Shown here: piece after piece, positions 20,155-31,871 of the stretch
Layout: the number at the start of each line of letters is the position of its first letter
Numbering within the stretch: position 1 is the first letter of the stretch
From: Bryobacterales bacterium
GTDB taxonomy: Bacteria > Acidobacteriota > Terriglobia > Bryobacterales > Bryobacteraceae
Direction of reading: 5' to 3'
Length of the DNA stretch: 64,000 bases
NCBI GenBank assembly: GCA_003166865.1
Contig: PMUP01000030.1
Coordinates: 33,361-97,360 of the forward strand
Translations under genes and position numbers: made by a program
Notes under the pieces: model-generated
Told to the model about the DNA's origin: nothing
Seen by the model: only the letters and a program-made list of their open reading frames with translations
The model's database searches: none

Positions 20155-21126
20155 GTGGCCTTTCCGATTCACCGCATGCGGCGCCTGCGCGCGAGCGAGG
20201 CGCTGCGGAATCTGGTGCGCGAGACGGTGCTCGATCCCGGCGATTTCATCCTGCCGCTGTTCATCTGTCCGGGCGAAGGTGTGCGCCGCGAGATCAGCTC
20301 CATGCCGGGGCATGCGCAGCTTTCGGTGGACCGGCTGGTCAAAGAATGCGCCGAAGCGCACGAGCTCGGAATCGGCGGCGTGATTCTATTTGGGATTCCG
20401 GAAACGAAGGACGAGCTAGCTTCGGGCGCTTTCGCCGACGATGGCATCGTGCAGCAGGCCGTGCGGGCCCTCAAGCGCGAAGTTCCGAAGTTGCTGGTGA
20501 TGACCGACGTTTGCAATTGCGAATACACCAGCCACGGCCACTGCGGATTGGTTGTGGATGGCGAGGTTCAGAACGATCCCACGCTCGAGTGGCTGGCCAA
20601 AGCCGCCGTGTCTCATGCCCGCGCCGGGGCCGATGTGGTGGCGCCCAGCGACATGATGGATGGGCGCGTGGCCGCCATTCGCAAGGCACTCGATACTGCC
20701 GGCTTCACGAACACGCCCATCGTTTCGTACGCTGCTAAGTACGCCTCGGTTTTTTACGGTCCGTTCCGCGAGGCGGCCGAATCGACGCCCCAATTCGGCG
20801 ATCGGCGTAGCTATCAGATGGACCCGGCCAACTCGCGCGAAGCCATGCGCGAGATCGAGCTGGATATCGAGGAAGGCGCGGACGTGATTATGGTGAAGCC
20901 GGCCATGCCGTATCTCGACGTCATCCGCGAGGCCCGCCAGCGTTTTCCCACGCCGCTCGGCGCTTACCAAGTCAGCGGCGAGTTCAGCATGCTGACCGCG
21001 GCCATCAACAACGGCTGGCTGGACCGCGACCGGACGATCCTGGAATCGCTGACCGCCATCCGCCGGGCCGGCGCGGATTTCGTGCTGACCTACTTCGCGA
21101 AAGACGCGGCCCGCCTGCTGGCCTGA
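20155..21126 (+). CDS. hemB: delta-aminolevulinic acid dehydratase
   Basis: [51 protein letters not shown]. Confidence 0.97.
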   Translation: MAFPIHRMRRLRASEALRNLVRETVLDPGDFILPLFICPGEGVRREISSMPGHAQLSVDRLVKECAEAHELGIGGVILFGIPETKDELASGAFADDGIVQQAVRALKREVPKLLVMTDVCNCEYTSHGHCGLVVDGEVQNDPTLEWLAKAAVSHARAGADVVAPSDMMDGRVAAIRKALDTAGFTNTPIVSYAAKYASVFYGPFREAAESTPQFGDRRSYQMDPANSREAMREIELDIEEGADVIMVKPAMPYLDVIREARQRFPTPLGAYQVSGEFSMLTAAINNGWLDRDRTILESLTAIRRAGADFVLTYFAKDAARLLA

Positions 21127-21140
21127 CAAGCCGCCGACCT

Positions 21141-21434
21141 TCACTGCCTCACGAAAAACCCCGAGGGCTCTTCCAGCGCCGCTTCGGCTTCATCCACACC
21201 GCGAACTTCGGCCCAGCGCGGTCCTTTCCACAGCAGTCCCGCGAGTTCGGAAAGCTGGGCGTGAGTGCCCACGGCATACACCTCCACGCTCCCGTCATCG
21301 ACATTGCGCACCCAGCCTCTCACGCCGAGCGCCTGCGCCGACTGCTCGACGAAATAGCGAAAGCCCACTCCCTGCACCTGTCCTCGCACACGGTACAGCC
21401 GGGCTTGTTTCTGGACGCTCAAGGTTTCGCTCAA
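21141..21434 (-). CDS. acylphosphatase
   Basis: VRGQVQGVGFRYFVEQSAQALGVRGWVRNVDDGSVEV. Confidence 0.93.
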   Translation of the reverse strand: MSETLSVQKQARLYRVRGQVQGVGFRYFVEQSAQALGVRGWVRNVDDGSVEVYAVGTHAQLSELAGLLWKGPRWAEVRGVDEAEAALEEPSGFFVRQ

Positions 21435-22414
21435 GGCTTCTTGACGAGCGGATAAACAACGATGCGGCGGAACTCCACGGGCCCACGATTGCCCTGCAGT
21501 AGAATGGGCCCAGGCTCGGCCTCGTTGAAGTCGAGCGCGATCGTAGTCGGACCCTCGATGCTTTGCCGATTGATCACGCGGTTGCCGTTCAGTATCACCG
21601 TGACTTCACGGCCCACCAGGCGAACCACCAGCATCTGCCACTCGCCGGCCGGCCGCTCGGCATTCAACGTGGGAGCGATGCGGCCCAAAATTGAACCGCT
21701 CGCGCGATTCGATACGGGTCGATCGGCATCGTCGGTAATCTGGACTTCATAGCGTCCGCGCAGGGCAATGCCGCTGTTGCTGTGCGGTTCAATCCGGTAT
21801 TCGGCGTCCACCACGAAGTTGAAAAACTTCTTGTCGGAAATGAGATCCACCGCTCCCGGCAGCGCCGTCAGAGCTCCATCCTTCACAACCCATCCCGCCA
21901 GATGCGCGGGCGGCGCGGCCTCCCAGCCTCCCAAATCGCGCCCGTCGAACAGCACCACCGGACCGCCGAGTTTCCACGAGCCATCGTCTCGATCCGGCAG
22001 CGCTGGTGCTCGCACGCCGGTCCATTCGAGATACGAAGACGGATCGCCCTCGATTTCAAATGTTCCCTTGAGCTTGCCGTCTTCCAAGCGGGCCCAGTAG
22101 AGGCCCTTCTCCGGGTTGCGGTCTTTCGCGAAGCGGGATTCCAGCGCAAAACGAAGCTCGCCTTCCGAAATGGAAAGCTTGGGGATCTCATCCAACAATC
22201 CGATGGGAGAGCCCAGGAACTTGCCCTTGAGATTGTCCGTTCCGGCACCCGACACTTCCAGCCACCAGCCGTGCGGCGCGGCCGGCCCGTTGGTGGTGAT
22301 GTCCCAGCGGCCGTTAAATTCCTGATCGTCCTTGGAAGCAGCAAAGCAGCACAGCGCAATGGCTGCGACGAAAACGTGTCGCACTGCGCCTACTTTACCA
22401 AAATTTACGTTCAC
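21431..22414 (-). CDS. DUF1080 / 3-keto-disaccharide hydrolase-like protein
   Basis: VVLFDGRDLGGWE, NFVVDAEYRIEPHSNSGIALRGRYEVQI. Confidence 0.8.
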   Translation of the reverse strand: MNVNFGKVGAVRHVFVAAIALCCFAASKDDQEFNGRWDITTNGPAAPHGWWLEVSGAGTDNLKGKFLGSPIGLLDEIPKLSISEGELRFALESRFAKDRNPEKGLYWARLEDGKLKGTFEIEGDPSSYLEWTGVRAPALPDRDDGSWKLGGPVVLFDGRDLGGWEAAPPAHLAGWVVKDGALTALPGAVDLISDKKFFNFVVDAEYRIEPHSNSGIALRGRYEVQITDDADRPVSNRASGSILGRIAPTLNAERPAGEWQMLVVRLVGREVTVILNGNRVINRQSIEGPTTIALDFNEAEPGPILLQGNRGPVEFRRIVVYPLVKKP

Positions 22415-22430
22415 CGCGCGTCCGTAAATC

Positions 22431-23561
22431 TCAGTGCCTCAGCTCTGCTCGCGTCTGAAGAAATTGCACGACGTTGGCCCGCGTTATGATTCCATCCAAA
22501 TGGCTGCCGCTGACCACCGGCAACTGGTTCACGTCATCGCGCCCCATGGTCTCCAGCGCTTCCATCACCGGCGTCACGGGCGTGACGGTGTGGATTTGGT
22601 CCAGCGGACGCATGACGTCGGCGAGTGTCATGTAGGGCCAGCGCGGCCTCTCCAGTTCCTTAATCTCGTGCGGAGTCACCAGTCCGGCGATCTCGCCATT
22701 TTGCTGGACGACAAAACAGCGGCGTCCGGATTTCAGCAGGTAATTTTCGACAAATTGCTCCACGTTCATGTTGCCGTCCAGCGTCACACAATCGCTGGTC
22801 ATGATGTCGCGCACCTGCACGCCTTTCAGCCCTTCGGTGAGCGCAACCGAGCTGGCGCTGGCCGTAGCCGCTTGCAGCAGAAACCATCCGATGAACGCGA
22901 TCCATAGGCCGCCAAACCCGGCGCCACCAAAGAAGCGGAAAATCCCGAACGCGATGAACAGCAGCGCGATCGCTTTGCCGACAGTCGCGGCGCGTCGCGT
23001 TGCAACCTGGACATTCCCTGAGCTCAGCCACAAGATGGACCGCAGGATGCGGCCGCCATCCAGCGGGTAACCCGGAATCATGTTGAACGCCGCCAGCATA
23101 AGGTTGATGTATCCAAGCCAAACGAACATGGCGTGCAGCGGCGTTTCCGGCGCCGCGCCCATGCGCCATCCGAGCGCCCACGCCACAGCCAGACAGAGAC
23201 AGCCGATGACGGCGCTGGAAAACGGCCCCACGATGCCGACCAGGAATTCGGTTTTGGCGTCCTCCGGCTCTTTCTCGATTTGGGCCACGCCGCCCAGCGC
23301 GAACAGCGTGATGGCTTTCGTGGTCAGTCCGCGCGTCCGCGCCACCAGCGCGTGCGACAGCTCATGCGCCAGCAGAGTGACGAAAAATAGCAGCGCGGTC
23401 AGAATCGAGAGCGACCAGATCACCGTCGATCCCCACTCCGCGTGGCTGGCCTGGAATTGCGAACCCAGGGACATGGTGATCAGCAGCGCGATGATGAACC
23501 AACTGTAGTGAAGACCGACCTCGATGCCGAACAGGCGCCCGAGTCGAATGGAAGAGTGCAT
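22431..23561 (-). CDS. site-2 protease family (M50) with CBS domains
   Basis: [13 protein letters not shown] (HExxH), [16 protein letters not shown]-terminal CBS-like repeats. Confidence 0.92.
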   Translation of the reverse strand: MHSSIRLGRLFGIEVGLHYSWFIIALLITMSLGSQFQASHAEWGSTVIWSLSILTALLFFVTLLAHELSHALVARTRGLTTKAITLFALGGVAQIEKEPEDAKTEFLVGIVGPFSSAVIGCLCLAVAWALGWRMGAAPETPLHAMFVWLGYINLMLAAFNMIPGYPLDGGRILRSILWLSSGNVQVATRRAATVGKAIALLFIAFGIFRFFGGAGFGGLWIAFIGWFLLQAATASASSVALTEGLKGVQVRDIMTSDCVTLDGNMNVEQFVENYLLKSGRRCFVVQQNGEIAGLVTPHEIKELERPRWPYMTLADVMRPLDQIHTVTPVTPVMEALETMGRDDVNQLPVVSGSHLDGIITRANVVQFLQTRAELRH

Positions 23562-23616
23562 CGACCACCTCTCTCCATTCCTACCACGTACCGAGCCGCG
23601 TCCGTGACGGGGCGGG

Positions 23617-25671
23617 CTAAGATGCCGCCAGCAGACCGGAGCGCGCGAGCAGAGCGTTCGGATCGGGATCGCGGCCCATGAAGCTGCGATACAGCTCCGC
23701 CGGATCTTCGCTGTCGCCCCGGGCGAGGATTTGTTCGCGGAATCGGCCACCCACTTCGCGGCTGAAGATTCCGCCGCGCTGAAATAACGTGAAAGCGTCG
23801 GCGTCCAGGACCTCGGACCATTTGTAGGAGTAGTAGCCGGCGCCATAACCCACCGGACTCGAGAACAGGTGCGTGAAGCTGACGATCATCGCGTAGTGTT
23901 CCGGCAGCTCGGCCGCGGAGAATTCCTGCAGAATACCGCGCGCGAAGTCGAGCAAGTCGACGCCGGACTTTGGATCCACATCGCGATGCAGCGCCAGATC
24001 CACGAAGGCGAATCCGAGCTGCCGCATTTGCAGGTTGGCCGCCCGGAAATTGCGCGCGTTCCGCATCTTGTCGAACAGTTCCGCCGGGATCGGGGCGCCG
24101 GTCTGGTAGTGCCGGGCAAACAAATCCAGAGCATCCCGTTCCCAGCACCAGTTCTCCATGATCTGCGATGGCAGCTCCACGAAGTCCCAAGCCACGTTCA
24201 CACCCGCCAACCCCCGCAGTTCCACTCTGCTCAGGCAATGGTGCAACAGATGCCCGAACTCGTGGAAGATGGTCTGCACTTCACGGTGCGTCAAAAGCGA
24301 TGGGCGATCCTCGGCAGGCGGAGTGAGGTTGCCGCAAATCAGCCCCAAGTGTGGATCTTGGCGATCGCCGTGCGGTAGGCCGGTGATAAATGCATCCATC
24401 CATGCACCACCGCGCTTGTTCTCGCGCGGAAACCAGTCCGCGTAGAATGCTCCTACCAGGCGGCTGCCGGAAGCATGGCTTTCGTCGTAAATCTCGTAAT
24501 ACTTCACTTGCGAATCCCAGGCCGGCACGCCATTTCTTTCCACCACGCGGATGCCGTAAAGCCGGTGCACGATCTCGAACATCCCGTTCACAACGCGATC
24601 CAGCGGGAAATACGGGCGCAAAGCTTCTTCGTCAAAATCGTACAGAGCCGCGCGCTGCTTTTCCGCATAATATGCGATATCCCACGGATATAGTTGCGCT
24701 TTTCCAGAGAAAGCCAGTAGCTCGGCATTCTCTCTATGAAATTGCGATGCCGTCTTGTGCTTCAGATCGTCGAGGAACTGTTGGGCCCGTTCACCACTGC
24801 CGGCCATGCGGTCCTCGAGCACCAAGTCCGCGAAATCCCGGTAGCCGAGCAAGCGCGCCTTTTCACGGCGGAGTTCCAGGATCCCCCGCAAGAGCGGCCG
24901 GTTGTCGTACTTTTCTTCCGTCGCGCGATTGCTGAAAGCCTCGTAGACCTTCCGCCGCAGCTGGGGATCGTCCAGATACGTCAGCACGGCCAAATAGCTG
25001 GGGCCTTGCAGCGTGAAGCGCCAGGACGGTTCCGCCAGGCCTTTGGAAGCTGCGCTGGAGCGCGCCATCGCTCGCGCGCTCTCCGGCAAACCCGCCAGCT
25101 GGCGTTCATCGGTGATCACCCACTCATATTGATTGGTCGAGTCCAATACGTTTTCCGCGAAGCGAATGGTCTGCTTGGTCAGCTCGACGTCGATCTCGGC
25201 GATGCGCTTCTTCCCTGGCGCGTCCAATTCAGCCCCGTGCCGCCGGAAATTGTCGATGGTTTTTTCCAGGAATCGTTTTCGGACGCCGGCCAGATTCCGG
25301 GCCTCGCCCGTTTGCGAATAGCTCTGCACGGCGCTCCACAGTGCTTGGTTCAAAGGCAGCGACGAATAGAATTTGCTCACCTGGGGTTGGACCGCGTTGT
25401 AAGCGGCGCGCAACTCGGGCGTCGTGGCAACCGCCTCCAGGTTGCGGATGATCTGCATGGCGTATTCCAGGCGCTCCGTGAGATCATCCAGCCGCTGCAT
25501 GGTATTGGCAAAACTGCGTGGCGCCGGTTCGGAGGTGAGCCGGTCCAGCTCCGCGCGCGTGTCCGCAAGCAGTCCGGCGATGGCCGGCTCCACGTTTTCC
25601 GCGCGAATCTGGTCGAACGGGATTTGAAATTGAATTTGAAGCAGCGGGTTGGCAATGGTCGGAGATGTCAT
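23617..25671 (-). CDS. prlC: M3-family oligopeptidase
   Basis: [14 protein letters not shown] (HExxH) and M3A-type N-terminus. Confidence 0.92.
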   Translation of the reverse strand: MTSPTIANPLLQIQFQIPFDQIRAENVEPAIAGLLADTRAELDRLTSEPAPRSFANTMQRLDDLTERLEYAMQIIRNLEAVATTPELRAAYNAVQPQVSKFYSSLPLNQALWSAVQSYSQTGEARNLAGVRKRFLEKTIDNFRRHGAELDAPGKKRIAEIDVELTKQTIRFAENVLDSTNQYEWVITDERQLAGLPESARAMARSSAASKGLAEPSWRFTLQGPSYLAVLTYLDDPQLRRKVYEAFSNRATEEKYDNRPLLRGILELRREKARLLGYRDFADLVLEDRMAGSGERAQQFLDDLKHKTASQFHRENAELLAFSGKAQLYPWDIAYYAEKQRAALYDFDEEALRPYFPLDRVVNGMFEIVHRLYGIRVVERNGVPAWDSQVKYYEIYDESHASGSRLVGAFYADWFPRENKRGGAWMDAFITGLPHGDRQDPHLGLICGNLTPPAEDRPSLLTHREVQTIFHEFGHLLHHCLSRVELRGLAGVNVAWDFVELPSQIMENWCWERDALDLFARHYQTGAPIPAELFDKMRNARNFRAANLQMRQLGFAFVDLALHRDVDPKSGVDLLDFARGILQEFSAAELPEHYAMIVSFTHLFSSPVGYGAGYYSYKWSEVLDADAFTLFQRGGIFSREVGGRFREQILARGDSEDPAELYRSFMGRDPDPNALLARSGLLAAS

Positions 25672-25792
25672 TCGAATTATTTCTTATTCTACGACAGACA
25701 CGGAAGCATTTAGAAACTATTCAGCACCCGGGGTGCGGCGGCCGGATTTTCCAGCTGCCGGGAACAAACCGCCGGCGTTCCTGCGTATCCTA

Positions 25793-26725
25793 ATGAGAGT
25801 GGACTCCGAATACGCCATCGAAACCCAGGATCTCACAAAGATCTACCATGCGCGATGGTCCGGTGGCGAGGTCCGGGCCATTGACGGTGTTTCCCTGCGG
25901 GTTCCCAAGGGGACCATCTTCGGCCTGCTGGGGCCGAACGGCGCTGGAAAAACAACCTTTGTGAAGACGCTGCTCTCGGCGGTCCGTCAAACCCATGGCA
26001 GCGCCCTCATTTTCGGACGCGATGCCAGTGATCCCGAGGCGCGCCGGCCGATCGGATATCTGCCGGAGAACCATCGCTTCCCCACGTATTTTACGGGCGC
26101 CGGAATGCTCGATTTCTACGCGTCTCTTTCGGGGGTCAGCGCCTCTCGAAGAAAGAAGCTGATCCCGGAACACCTGGAGCTGGTGGGCCTCAGCCAATGG
26201 GGCGCGATGCGTATTGGCAAGTACTCCAAGGGCATGCTGCAGCGCCTGGGGCTGGCGCAAGCGCTGATTCATTCGCCTTCCATGCTGATCCTGGACGAAC
26301 CCACCGACGGCGTCGACCCGGTGGGCCGCCGCGAGATCCGGGAGCTTCTGGTGCGCTGTGAATCCCAAGGCGTGACGATTTTCGTCAATTCGCACTTGCT
26401 CGCGGAAATTGAGACCCTGTGCCGGGAGATCGCGATACTGCACAAGGGAAAAGTGGCGCTCACGGGAAAAATGCACGACCTCACGGCCGGCAAAGGCTAC
26501 CGGTTAACCGTTACCAAGCCAAGTGATGCTCTAACCGAGGAATTGCGCGCTAAAGCAACGTCGATGGCCGCGCGCGACGGCCTGATCGACTTTCAATTCC
26601 CCAGCCGCGAGCTGGTGAACACCGCGGTGGATCTGCTACGGGCGCAACAATGCGAAATCGAGTCGCTGGCGCCAACCACCAGCACTCTCGAAGAAGTGTT
26701 CGTTCGAACCGTGGAGAAAAAATAG
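25793..26725 (+). CDS. ABC transporter ATP-binding protein
   Basis: GLLGPNGAGKTTFVK, YSKGMLQRLGLAQAL, MLILDEPTDGVDP. Confidence 0.95.
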   Translation: MRVDSEYAIETQDLTKIYHARWSGGEVRAIDGVSLRVPKGTIFGLLGPNGAGKTTFVKTLLSAVRQTHGSALIFGRDASDPEARRPIGYLPENHRFPTYFTGAGMLDFYASLSGVSASRRKKLIPEHLELVGLSQWGAMRIGKYSKGMLQRLGLAQALIHSPSMLILDEPTDGVDPVGRREIRELLVRCESQGVTIFVNSHLLAEIETLCREIAILHKGKVALTGKMHDLTAGKGYRLTVTKPSDALTEELRAKATSMAARDGLIDFQFPSRELVNTAVDLLRAQQCEIESLAPTTSTLEEVFVRTVEKK

Positions 26726-26728
26726 GCA

Positions 26729-27550
26729 ATGGTCACCCTGGCACTCGTTCGCGATACGTTCCGCGAAGCGCTTACCCGAAAGATTTTCTGGGTCCTGTTC
26801 GGCTTGTCCACCCTGATGATCCTGTTCTTTCTGTTCCTGCTGAAAATCGATATTGTTGCCGGCGCCACCGCCACGGTATCGCTGTTTGGCCGCCCGACCC
26901 GCGGGAGCCCGGACGTGAACCGCATGGTGCGCGGAGTCTACGGCGGCATTGCGACCTTTCTCTACACCTTTGGAATGTTCCTGGCGGTCTTCGCTTCCGC
27001 CGGTCTGGTTCCCAGCGTCCTCGAACCGGGCCGCATCGAACTGCTGCTCTCGAAGCCGCTCTCCCGCGCGCATCTCCTGCTCGGACGCTTTCTCGGCAAC
27101 ATCTTGCTGGTCTCGCTGAATAGTATCTATCTGGTGCTGGGCGTGTGGACCATCCTCGGCGCCAAGACCGGCATTTGGTCACCCGTTTTCTTGATCGCGA
27201 TTGCCACCACCACCTTCATATTCGCCGTCCTGCTGTCGGTTGTCGTTCTGATTGGCGTGACTTTGGAAAGCGCCGCCGCCGCTACCATGATCACCGTAGC
27301 TCTGATGATCATCAGCCCGATTCTGGCGCAGACCAATCTGATGATGCGCCTGCTCTCTTCGGAATGGTCACGCAACCTCTGGCGCGCTCTCTATTACACG
27401 TTCCCCAAAGTCTACGAGCTCGGCAAGATGACCCTGGACGCGATCCAGAGCGGGACCTTCGCCGGATTCACGCCCATTTGGACCTCGGCGCTGTTTGGAA
27501 TCCTAATGCTCGGGGCGGCTCTGTGGATTTTCCAGCGGAGAGATTTCTAG
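26729..27550 (+). CDS. ABC transporter permease (ABC-2 type)
   Basis: Multi-TM protein directly downstream of the ATPase. Confidence 0.85.
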   Translation: MVTLALVRDTFREALTRKIFWVLFGLSTLMILFFLFLLKIDIVAGATATVSLFGRPTRGSPDVNRMVRGVYGGIATFLYTFGMFLAVFASAGLVPSVLEPGRIELLLSKPLSRAHLLLGRFLGNILLVSLNSIYLVLGVWTILGAKTGIWSPVFLIAIATTTFIFAVLLSVVVLIGVTLESAAAATMITVALMIISPILAQTNLMMRLLSSEWSRNLWRALYYTFPKVYELGKMTLDAIQSGTFAGFTPIWTSALFGILMLGAALWIFQRRDF

Positions 27551-28458
27551 TGCGGTGCGCCGCGGCGGTTGCACTAGTGGCATTAGCACTCAGCGGTTGT
27601 CAGCCCAAGAAATCGGCTTCGCTGCACGTGAGTCCGGCGCTCGAAGCGTTGGTCCCGTCCGACACCGTGGTGGTGTTGGGCGTGAATCTGGCCTCAATCG
27701 GCGCCACGGCCATTTATCAAAAGCTCATAACTCGCGTTCCTCTGCCGCAGCTTGACGAATTCGAACAGCAGACCGGTCTCGATCCGCGCAAGGATCTTTC
27801 GGAGATCCTGGTCTGCTCCAACGGGAAGAACGCTGTGCTGCTGGTGCGCGGAAAGTTTCGCGTCCCCGATTTGCAGGCACGCTTCAAATCGAAAGGCATC
27901 ACGCCGTCGAACTACAAAGGGCACGACCTGTTCGGAGATGAGCGGGCCGCCATCACGCTCTTGGACGATTCCACGGCCGCCGCCGGGTCACCCGCCGCAT
28001 TGCGCTCCCTGATCGATCAAGCCGGTTCCAAAGGCGGCGGTCTTCCGCCGGAGCTCCGCGATCTTCTGCGCACGCTTCCTGAAGGCGATCAGGTGTATGC
28101 CGCGCTCACCGGCGGCGTCGAAAACTTGAATTTGCCGCTGCCGCGCGAAGGCAACCTGGGAAACATCCTGGACGCGCTGCGATCGGTCGACAGCGCCACG
28201 CTTGGCATGAACCTGAGCAAAGGCATCGACGCAGTGGCGGTTGTAAACTGCAAAACCGCCGGCGACGCAAAGTTCGTTCACGACCTGGTTCGCGGCCTGG
28301 TCGGATTCGGACGGCTCAACACTCCGGACAACAAGCCTGAGATGCTCAAGCTGTACGACGCGATTCACGTGACCCAGCAGCAGACGCAGACCAAGGTGAT
28401 CGCCGATGTCCCGCAGGAGCTTGCGGACCATTTTTTAGATCTGTGGTTAAAGAAATAG
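27550..28458 (+). CDS. putative lipoprotein of unknown function
   Basis: GTG start overlapping permease stop; lipobox LALSGCQP. Confidence 0.7.
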   Translation: MRCAAAVALVALALSGCQPKKSASLHVSPALEALVPSDTVVVLGVNLASIGATAIYQKLITRVPLPQLDEFEQQTGLDPRKDLSEILVCSNGKNAVLLVRGKFRVPDLQARFKSKGITPSNYKGHDLFGDERAAITLLDDSTAAAGSPAALRSLIDQAGSKGGGLPPELRDLLRTLPEGDQVYAALTGGVENLNLPLPREGNLGNILDALRSVDSATLGMNLSKGIDAVAVVNCKTAGDAKFVHDLVRGLVGFGRLNTPDNKPEMLKLYDAIHVTQQQTQTKVIADVPQELADHFLDLWLKK

Positions 28459-28464
28459 CGGACG

Positions 28465-28857
28465 TTACTTCTTGCCGACCGGCGCTGGAATCGCATCGCC
28501 CAGGTTCATGGAACCGCCGCCTTCGCTGACGTAATTGATGTTCCACGACGGGATCTCCACCTCGACGTCGCCTTCCACCACGCACTGGCAACCCAGGCGC
28601 GATCTCAGCGTGAGGCCGGGAGCCATCTGGAGGCGATCCCCTTCTTCGTCCTCGTCCAACTCGGAAAGGTTTTCCATCCCCTTGGTGACGATCACGTGGC
28701 AGGTGGTGCAGGCGCAGTTTCCGCCGCAGGCATGTTCGAGATGCATTCCAAAGTTCAGGCAGACGTCCAGAAGCGATTCGGGCTTTCCGTGCTCGTGATA
28801 GGGCAGTTTTCCCGACTCGAACTCGACTGTCTTACCGTCGATTGTAACCTTGGGCAC
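28465..28857 (-). CDS. 2Fe-2S ferredoxin
   Basis: HACGGNCACTTCHVIV...RLGCQC cysteine pattern. Confidence 0.92.
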   Translation of the reverse strand: MPKVTIDGKTVEFESGKLPYHEHGKPESLLDVCLNFGMHLEHACGGNCACTTCHVIVTKGMENLSELDEDEEGDRLQMAPGLTLRSRLGCQCVVEGDVEVEIPSWNINYVSEGGGSMNLGDAIPAPVGKK

Positions 28858-28889
28858 GTCCTATTATAACGTGTGCATACTGAAAGGAC

Positions 28890-30818
28890 GTGTTTCATTC
28901 CATCGAGAAGAACATTTCCGCGCGCGTCGCTGAGTATGTCCGGACCAAGTACGGCGTGCAAGGCGCTGGCGCGCTCGAGCAGCCCAAGCAGTCTTCCTTC
29001 GGCGAGTTGGCGATTCCAGTCGCGTTTCACTTGGCTCGGCAATTGAAGCAGGCGCCGCGCGCGATCGCGGCCGAGCTGGTGGCTGGCTTGGGATCGATCG
29101 ACGGCGTCGCGGCCCTCGAAGTCGCGGGTAACGGCTACATCAATGTGCGGCTGGATCGCGGGGCGTATGGTTACGCCGTACTACACACAGCGGACAAAGC
29201 CGGCGAGCCGGTTCCCGGCAAGATCATCGTCGAGCACACCAACATCAATCCGAACAAGGCCGCGCACATCGGTCATCTTCGCAATGCGGTGCTGGGCGAC
29301 ACGTTCGTGCGCATGCTGCGCGCGAGCGGCCGGACGGTGGAGGTGCAGAATTACATCGACAACACGGGCGTGCAGGTGGCGGATGTCGTAGCCGGGTTCG
29401 AGCACCTGAGGCCACAAGAAGATGTTGAGACGCTCATCAAAACTACCCGTTTCGATTACTACTGTTGGAATCTCTACGCTGAAGTCTCGTCACACCCAGA
29501 GCTGAAAGAATGGCGTCGCGAGACGCTTCACTCGATCGAACACCGCACTGGGCAATCGGCGTTCTTGGCCGCACTTATCAGCGAGACCATCGTGAATTAT
29601 CATCTCGCAACCATGCGCAAGCTAGACATTTCCTATGACTTGCTTCCTCGCGAGAGCGAGATCCTTTACCTCAAATTTTGGGAGACGGCCTTTGAGCAAC
29701 TGAAAGAGCGCCAGGCCATCTATTTCGAGACCGAAGGAAAGAACAAAGGCTGCTGGGTGATGCCGGCCAGCGCATTCAAGGAACAAACCGGCGAAGATAC
29801 TGACGACAGCAAAGTGATCGTGCGTTCCAACAACACCGTCACTTATGTCGGAAAAGACATCGCCTATCAGCTCTGGAAGTTCGGGTTGTTGGGGAAAGAC
29901 TTTTACTATCGCCCGCTGCGAGAGGTCGACGGTCATATCGTGTACATTACGACCGGCGAGCCACAACCCCAAGCGCCTTCGTTTGGCCACGGCGAATGGG
30001 TCTACAACGTAATCGACTCGCGCCAATCTTATTTGCAGGACGTCGTCGTCGCCGGCCTGCGCGCCCTCGGTTACAACCAGCAAGCCGACCGGTCCACACA
30101 TTTTTCGTACGAGATGGTCGCGCTCACGCCGGGAACTTGCGTCGAGCTGGGCATCGAGCTTTCTGAAGAAGACAAGAAAAAGACTTACGTCGAGGTGTCG
30201 GGCCGCAAGGGGTTGGGCGTCAAGGCCGACGACCTGATCGACAAACTGATCGAAAAGGCGCTCCAGGAAGTGGACTCGCGGCACTCTGAAGCGCCCGCGG
30301 CCGAGCGCCTCCGGATCGCCACCGAGATCGCCATCGGTGCCCTGCGCTACTTCATGCTGAAGTTCACGCGCAATTCGGTGATCGCCTTCGATCTCCAGGA
30401 AGCTCTCAGCTTCGAGGGCGATACGGGACCCTACGTGCAATACACGGCAGTGCGCGCCGGCAATATCCTGCGCAAACTTGCCGAGCGCGGTGAAGCATTA
30501 CCCGATTTCTCGGCGGAACTCGACCAGGACGCACTCGCGCGTCAGCTCGCCTTGGAAGACTATTGGCAGCTGCTCCTGATGGCATCGAAATCCGAATCAG
30601 CCATAGAGCGCGCCATCGTTTCGGGCGAGCCCGCGCATGTCGCCAAATACGCATTTCAGCTCGCGCAGGCATTCAATAATTTCTATCACGGCACGCAGGT
30701 CCTGAGCGAAGAGAATCGCGAGAAGCGCGTCTTTCTTCTTTGGATGACCCACTATGTCCGGCGGCAGCTGGAGCGCACGCTCGCGGTGCTCGGGATCACC
30801 GTGCCCGCATACATGTAG
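28890..30818 (+). CDS. argS: arginyl-tRNA synthetase
   Basis: VEHTNINPNKAAHIGHLRNAVLGD; GTG start. Confidence 0.97.
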   Translation: MFHSIEKNISARVAEYVRTKYGVQGAGALEQPKQSSFGELAIPVAFHLARQLKQAPRAIAAELVAGLGSIDGVAALEVAGNGYINVRLDRGAYGYAVLHTADKAGEPVPGKIIVEHTNINPNKAAHIGHLRNAVLGDTFVRMLRASGRTVEVQNYIDNTGVQVADVVAGFEHLRPQEDVETLIKTTRFDYYCWNLYAEVSSHPELKEWRRETLHSIEHRTGQSAFLAALISETIVNYHLATMRKLDISYDLLPRESEILYLKFWETAFEQLKERQAIYFETEGKNKGCWVMPASAFKEQTGEDTDDSKVIVRSNNTVTYVGKDIAYQLWKFGLLGKDFYYRPLREVDGHIVYITTGEPQPQAPSFGHGEWVYNVIDSRQSYLQDVVVAGLRALGYNQQADRSTHFSYEMVALTPGTCVELGIELSEEDKKKTYVEVSGRKGLGVKADDLIDKLIEKALQEVDSRHSEAPAAERLRIATEIAIGALRYFMLKFTRNSVIAFDLQEALSFEGDTGPYVQYTAVRAGNILRKLAERGEALPDFSAELDQDALARQLALEDYWQLLLMASKSESAIERAIVSGEPAHVAKYAFQLAQAFNNFYHGTQVLSEENREKRVFLLWMTHYVRRQLERTLAVLGITVPAYM

Positions 30819-30847
30819 GGATCGCCGTAGAGGAAGACACCCGGATA

Positions 30848-31767
30848 CTAAGGTTCAAGAACGATCTTGCCACGGGTATGGCGCTGCTCAAGCTCTCGAT
30901 AGGCATCGCGAACCTGGGCCAGAGGATAGACCCTGGCGATCGGAATCTCAAGGTGGCCGGCGGCTAGCAGCCCAGCAAGTTGCGCGAGCACGTCCGCAGT
31001 GGCTGCTTCATAGCTACCTTCCGTCTTCACTCCATATTTTGCCGAGGCGGCGAAGTCGATGATGGTGTCGATTCGATTCGGAGCGACGCCCAACTTGAGT
31101 GCAAGTTCGACGTATCCACCGCCGAATGTGTCAATGAAGGCATCCACTTTCCCCGCGAATGCAGCGCGGATCCGATCTTCAACCCCATCACCATAGAGAA
31201 CAGGAATTACGCCGTGATCGGTGAGCCACTTGTGATTCGTGGCGCCGGCCAAGCCGATAACTTTGGCCCCGGCATTCCTGGCCAACTGCACGGCGATGGA
31301 GCCTACCTCACCCGCGGCACCGGAGACAACCACCGTGTCACCCGCGCTCAGAGCGACGCTCCGCACCGCGGCGTATGCCGTGGTGCCGGCCACGAACAGG
31401 GCGCGGCTTGCTCCCACGGCACGTTTCGAGGACGCGGCACGAGGTTGCCGGATTCGACGAGCACGAACTCGGCTTGGCTTGATCTGTCGTTGGTGAATCC
31501 AATGCCCTCATCACCCACCGCAACATTCGCCACCCCCGGGCCGACCTCCTCCACGATGCCAGCGAGATCGCTGCCCTGCCCTGAAGGAAATGTTGAAGGC
31601 CACCGGTCGGCAAACAGTCCTTTCCGGATCGAGGCCTCGCCCGGATTAATGCCCGCGGCTTTGACCCGGACAAGGACCTTCCCAGGCCCCGGGGTCGGGC
31701 GGTCGACTTCCACCACTTGCAGAACTTCGAGCCCGCCATACTTATCGAATCTCACCGCATGCGGCAT
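30848..31767 (-). pseudogene. frameshifted NADP-dependent quinone oxidoreductase-like gene
   Basis: MPHAVRFDKYGGLEVLQVVEV...RNVPWEQAA continues in another frame as ALFVAGTTAYAAVRS...GKIVLEP. Confidence 0.8.
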
Positions 31768-31871
31768 AAGACTTTCTCTCCTCTCAAGAGCAACACTGCT
31801 AGTAGATTCCATTCAACCTTATCGGATCGGTAACCGAAGTTCTAGGCCCTCCAGCGTCTACAATAAAATAA

